Positions 19,718 to 21,109 of a stretch of DNA of 21,109 nucleotides are shown here, in pieces. The notes beneath the pieces were generated by a model. That model worked only from the letters and a program-made list of their open reading frames with translations, ran no database searches and was not told the origin of the DNA. The stretch covers positions 1-21,109 of the forward strand of contig CAYOKA010000029.1 in assembly GCA_964404395.1 (NCBI GenBank). Reading direction: 5' to 3'. Each line of letters starts with the position of its first letter. The first letter of the stretch is position 1. The DNA comes from JAAYBT01 sp964404395. GTDB lineage: Bacteria; Bacillota; Clostridia; Acetivibrionales; DTU013. A program made the position numbers and the translations under genes.

Positions 19718-20956
19718 ATGGAGATGATGAAACTGAATTTACGTGTAAAAACAGCATTTAGACTATTAGTCCTGATTATGGTATTAGTATTAACGATTCA
19801 AGCTGCTTATGCAGATGGCAATCAAGAATTAAAGCCACCTACTATTAATGCACAAGCCGCAATAGTTGTTGAAGAGTCAACCGGACGTGTTTTATTTGAG
19901 AAGAACGCAGCACAAAAACGTTCCATAGCAAGCACGACGAAGATCATGACCGCTATTGTTGCTTTGGAAAATGCTGATATCGATGAAGAAATTGTCATAA
20001 GCAAAAGGGCAGCTGGCATCGGCGGTTCTGTTATTGGCTTGCAGACGGGACAGAAATTCACTTTAAAGGAAATGCTTTTTGCCCTGTTGATGGTTTCCGC
20101 CAATGATGCGGCAATTGCCATTGCTGAGCATATTGGAGGGACAGTCGAGGATTTTTCGAAGATGATGAATAGAAAGGCTGTGTCTTTAGGAATGGATAAT
20201 TCCCATTTTGTCAGTCCCCATGGGCTGGACAGGGAAAATCAGTATTCCACGGCCTACGATTTGGCTGTAATCACGATAGAAGCACTAAAGAACCCATTAT
20301 TCGCCGAAATCGTTTCTACGAAAAGCTCATATATTCCGGGACACAGTCTGTACAATACTAATGAATTGCTTGGGAGCTGCCCGGGCGTTGATGGTGTAAA
20401 AACCGGCTATACCGGAAAAGCAGGCAGATGTCTTGTAACAACAGTAAAAAGAGGTGATATGCGCCTGGTTTCGGTAGTTCTCGGTTCGCCGACAAGAACG
20501 GCAAGAGCAAATGCCAGCAGGGATCTGATAAATTACTGTTTTAACAGCTACAGTATGGAAGAGCTGTTGAAGGCAGGGGATCTTTATGCCCAGGTGCCCG
20601 TATACAGAGGGGTCGAGGGCCATGTTAGCCTAATAGCGGATGAAAGTGTTATTCTGCCATTGAGTAAGGCTGAGCTGGAGATTCTAAAGATGAACAAGAG
20701 GATACCGGAGGTATTGAATGCACCTGTTTACGCGGGCACAGACACCGGCTATATTGAATACGAGGTAAATGGGAAGGTCTTGGCAGGGAGCATACTGAAG
20801 ATATCGAAAGATATAAGGAAAAAAACAATGCTGGATTATCTGAAGGACGTGCTGGACTCCTGGGGAAAGGTCATGAGGGAGGGCATTTTTGCTTATCAAT
20901 TGTTATATGGCAGCAACAGCCATTTTCACACATTCCACACTGTATTACACGGCTAA
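19718..20956 (+). CDS. Secreted D-alanyl-D-alanine carboxypeptidase (penicillin-binding protein 5/DacF type, peptidase S11)
   Basis: A 412-aa low-molecular-weight penicillin-binding protein that trims the terminal D-Ala from peptidoglycan stem peptides. A signal peptide with a long hydrophobic core (about 15-27) and probable cleavage after AAYA (residue 32) leads into the transpeptidase-like domain: catalytic SxxK is S72-TTK75, SxN is S127-A-N129, and KTG is 228-230. VSPHGLD is also typical. The C-terminal PBP5 beta domain (about 285-370) follows, then a tail with an amphipathic character and unusual His-rich end (SHFHTFHTVLHG). Start ATG 19718 has a weak, distant AAAGGA; ATG 19724 or 19727 remain possible. 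Members of this group act in vegetative walls or in spore cortex (DacF); the spore-gene neighbourhood favours the latter only weakly. Confidence 0.93.
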   Translation: MEMMKLNLRVKTAFRLLVLIMVLVLTIQAAYADGNQELKPPTINAQAAIVVEESTGRVLFEKNAAQKRSIASTTKIMTAIVALENADIDEEIVISKRAAGIGGSVIGLQTGQKFTLKEMLFALLMVSANDAAIAIAEHIGGTVEDFSKMMNRKAVSLGMDNSHFVSPHGLDRENQYSTAYDLAVITIEALKNPLFAEIVSTKSSYIPGHSLYNTNELLGSCPGVDGVKTGYTGKAGRCLVTTVKRGDMRLVSVVLGSPTRTARANASRDLINYCFNSYSMEELLKAGDLYAQVPVYRGVEGHVSLIADESVILPLSKAELEILKMNKRIPEVLNAPVYAGTDTGYIEYEVNGKVLAGSILKISKDIRKKTMLDYLKDVLDSWGKVMREGIFAYQLLYGSNSHFHTFHTVLHG

Positions 20957-20996
20957 ATGGAATAAATAGATTAACATAATAAACATATATATAAAG

Positions 20997-21079
20997 AAGG
21001 AGAGTTATGGCTCTATGATCAGGGCAAAATCATGAAGCAAGATAATGGAAACCAGAGTTATGTCCGTATAATGGTGTAA
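20997..21079 (+). other. Strong ribosome binding site followed by a cascade of overlapping mini-ORFs
   Basis: GAAGGAG (20997-21003) precedes ATG 21007, whose frame stops after three codons (MAL). Its TGA overlaps ATG 21015 (MIRAKS), whose TGA overlaps ATG 21032 (15 codons, stop TAA 21077-21079). All three changes of frame are ATGA overlaps. Nothing is recognisable in the products. The window ends 30 bases later, so I cannot say whether this is a leader, a decayed gene or a frameshifted gene start. Confidence 0.3.
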
Positions 21080-21109
21080 ATTAGAGAAATAAAAAAAAGA
21101 GAACATGTC

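Noticed and set aside
1..21109. Search for tRNA, rRNA, CRISPR arrays, phage or conjugation genes, toxin-antitoxin pairs and intact insertion sequences
   Set aside because: No supporting sequence was found; the coding content is chromosomal housekeeping and sporulation genes with even composition.

Overview
This window is ordinary chromosomal DNA from an anaerobic, endospore-forming Firmicute of the class Clostridia. The support is a rlmN-prpC-prkC-rsgA-rpe-thiN gene order like that of Bacillus/Clostridium, Shine-Dalgarno sites of the AGGAGG type before nearly every gene, frequent TTG/GTG starts, an alpha/beta-type small acid-soluble spore protein, CotF-like coat proteins, and a sporulation-type D-Ala-D-Ala carboxypeptidase. 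Genus cannot be fixed from the sequence. I see no tRNA, rRNA, CRISPR array or intact transposase.

Region 1 (1-5529, + strand): the end of rlmN, then the Ser/Thr phosphatase-kinase pair prpC-prkC (cell-wall-sensing PASTA kinase), the ribosome assembly GTPase rsgA, rpe and thiN, tightly packed apart from a 149-bp gap before rpe. Region 2 (5530-8760, - strand): a PLP aminotransferase and rqcH (ribosome rescue by alanine tailing). They converge on thiN across a palindromic repeat and each has a recognisable promoter. Region 3 (8760-13466, + strand): a near-consensus sigma-A promoter, about 320 nt of leader packed with nested and mutually exclusive hairpins, then marR and a heterodimeric ABC multidrug exporter with one degenerate and one consensus ATP site. 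Region 4 (13467-15851, + strand): a sigma-A promoter, an L20-type leader with an attenuator terminator, infC (probable AUA start), rpmI, rplT, a terminator, and a SpoU/TrmH RNA methyltransferase. Region 5 (15828-16914, - strand): a DUF421 membrane protein and a DUF4363 protein, overlapping each other and the 3' end of the methyltransferase gene. Region 6 (16915-21109): two CotF-like genes facing an alpha/beta SASP gene across a bidirectional terminator, a DUF342/FapA polymerisation-type protein, and a secreted D-Ala-D-Ala carboxypeptidase. The window ends in an unresolved cascade of mini-ORFs.

Most coding content is conserved housekeeping. The less expected signals are non-coding: the structured marR/ABC leader, a hairpin of conserved sequence and shape found twice 2.1 kb apart (14947 and 17078), a GC-rich palindrome of a repeat-like type between thiN and the aminotransferase, tandem Spo0A-like boxes before the carboxypeptidase, and the AUA initiation codon of infC.
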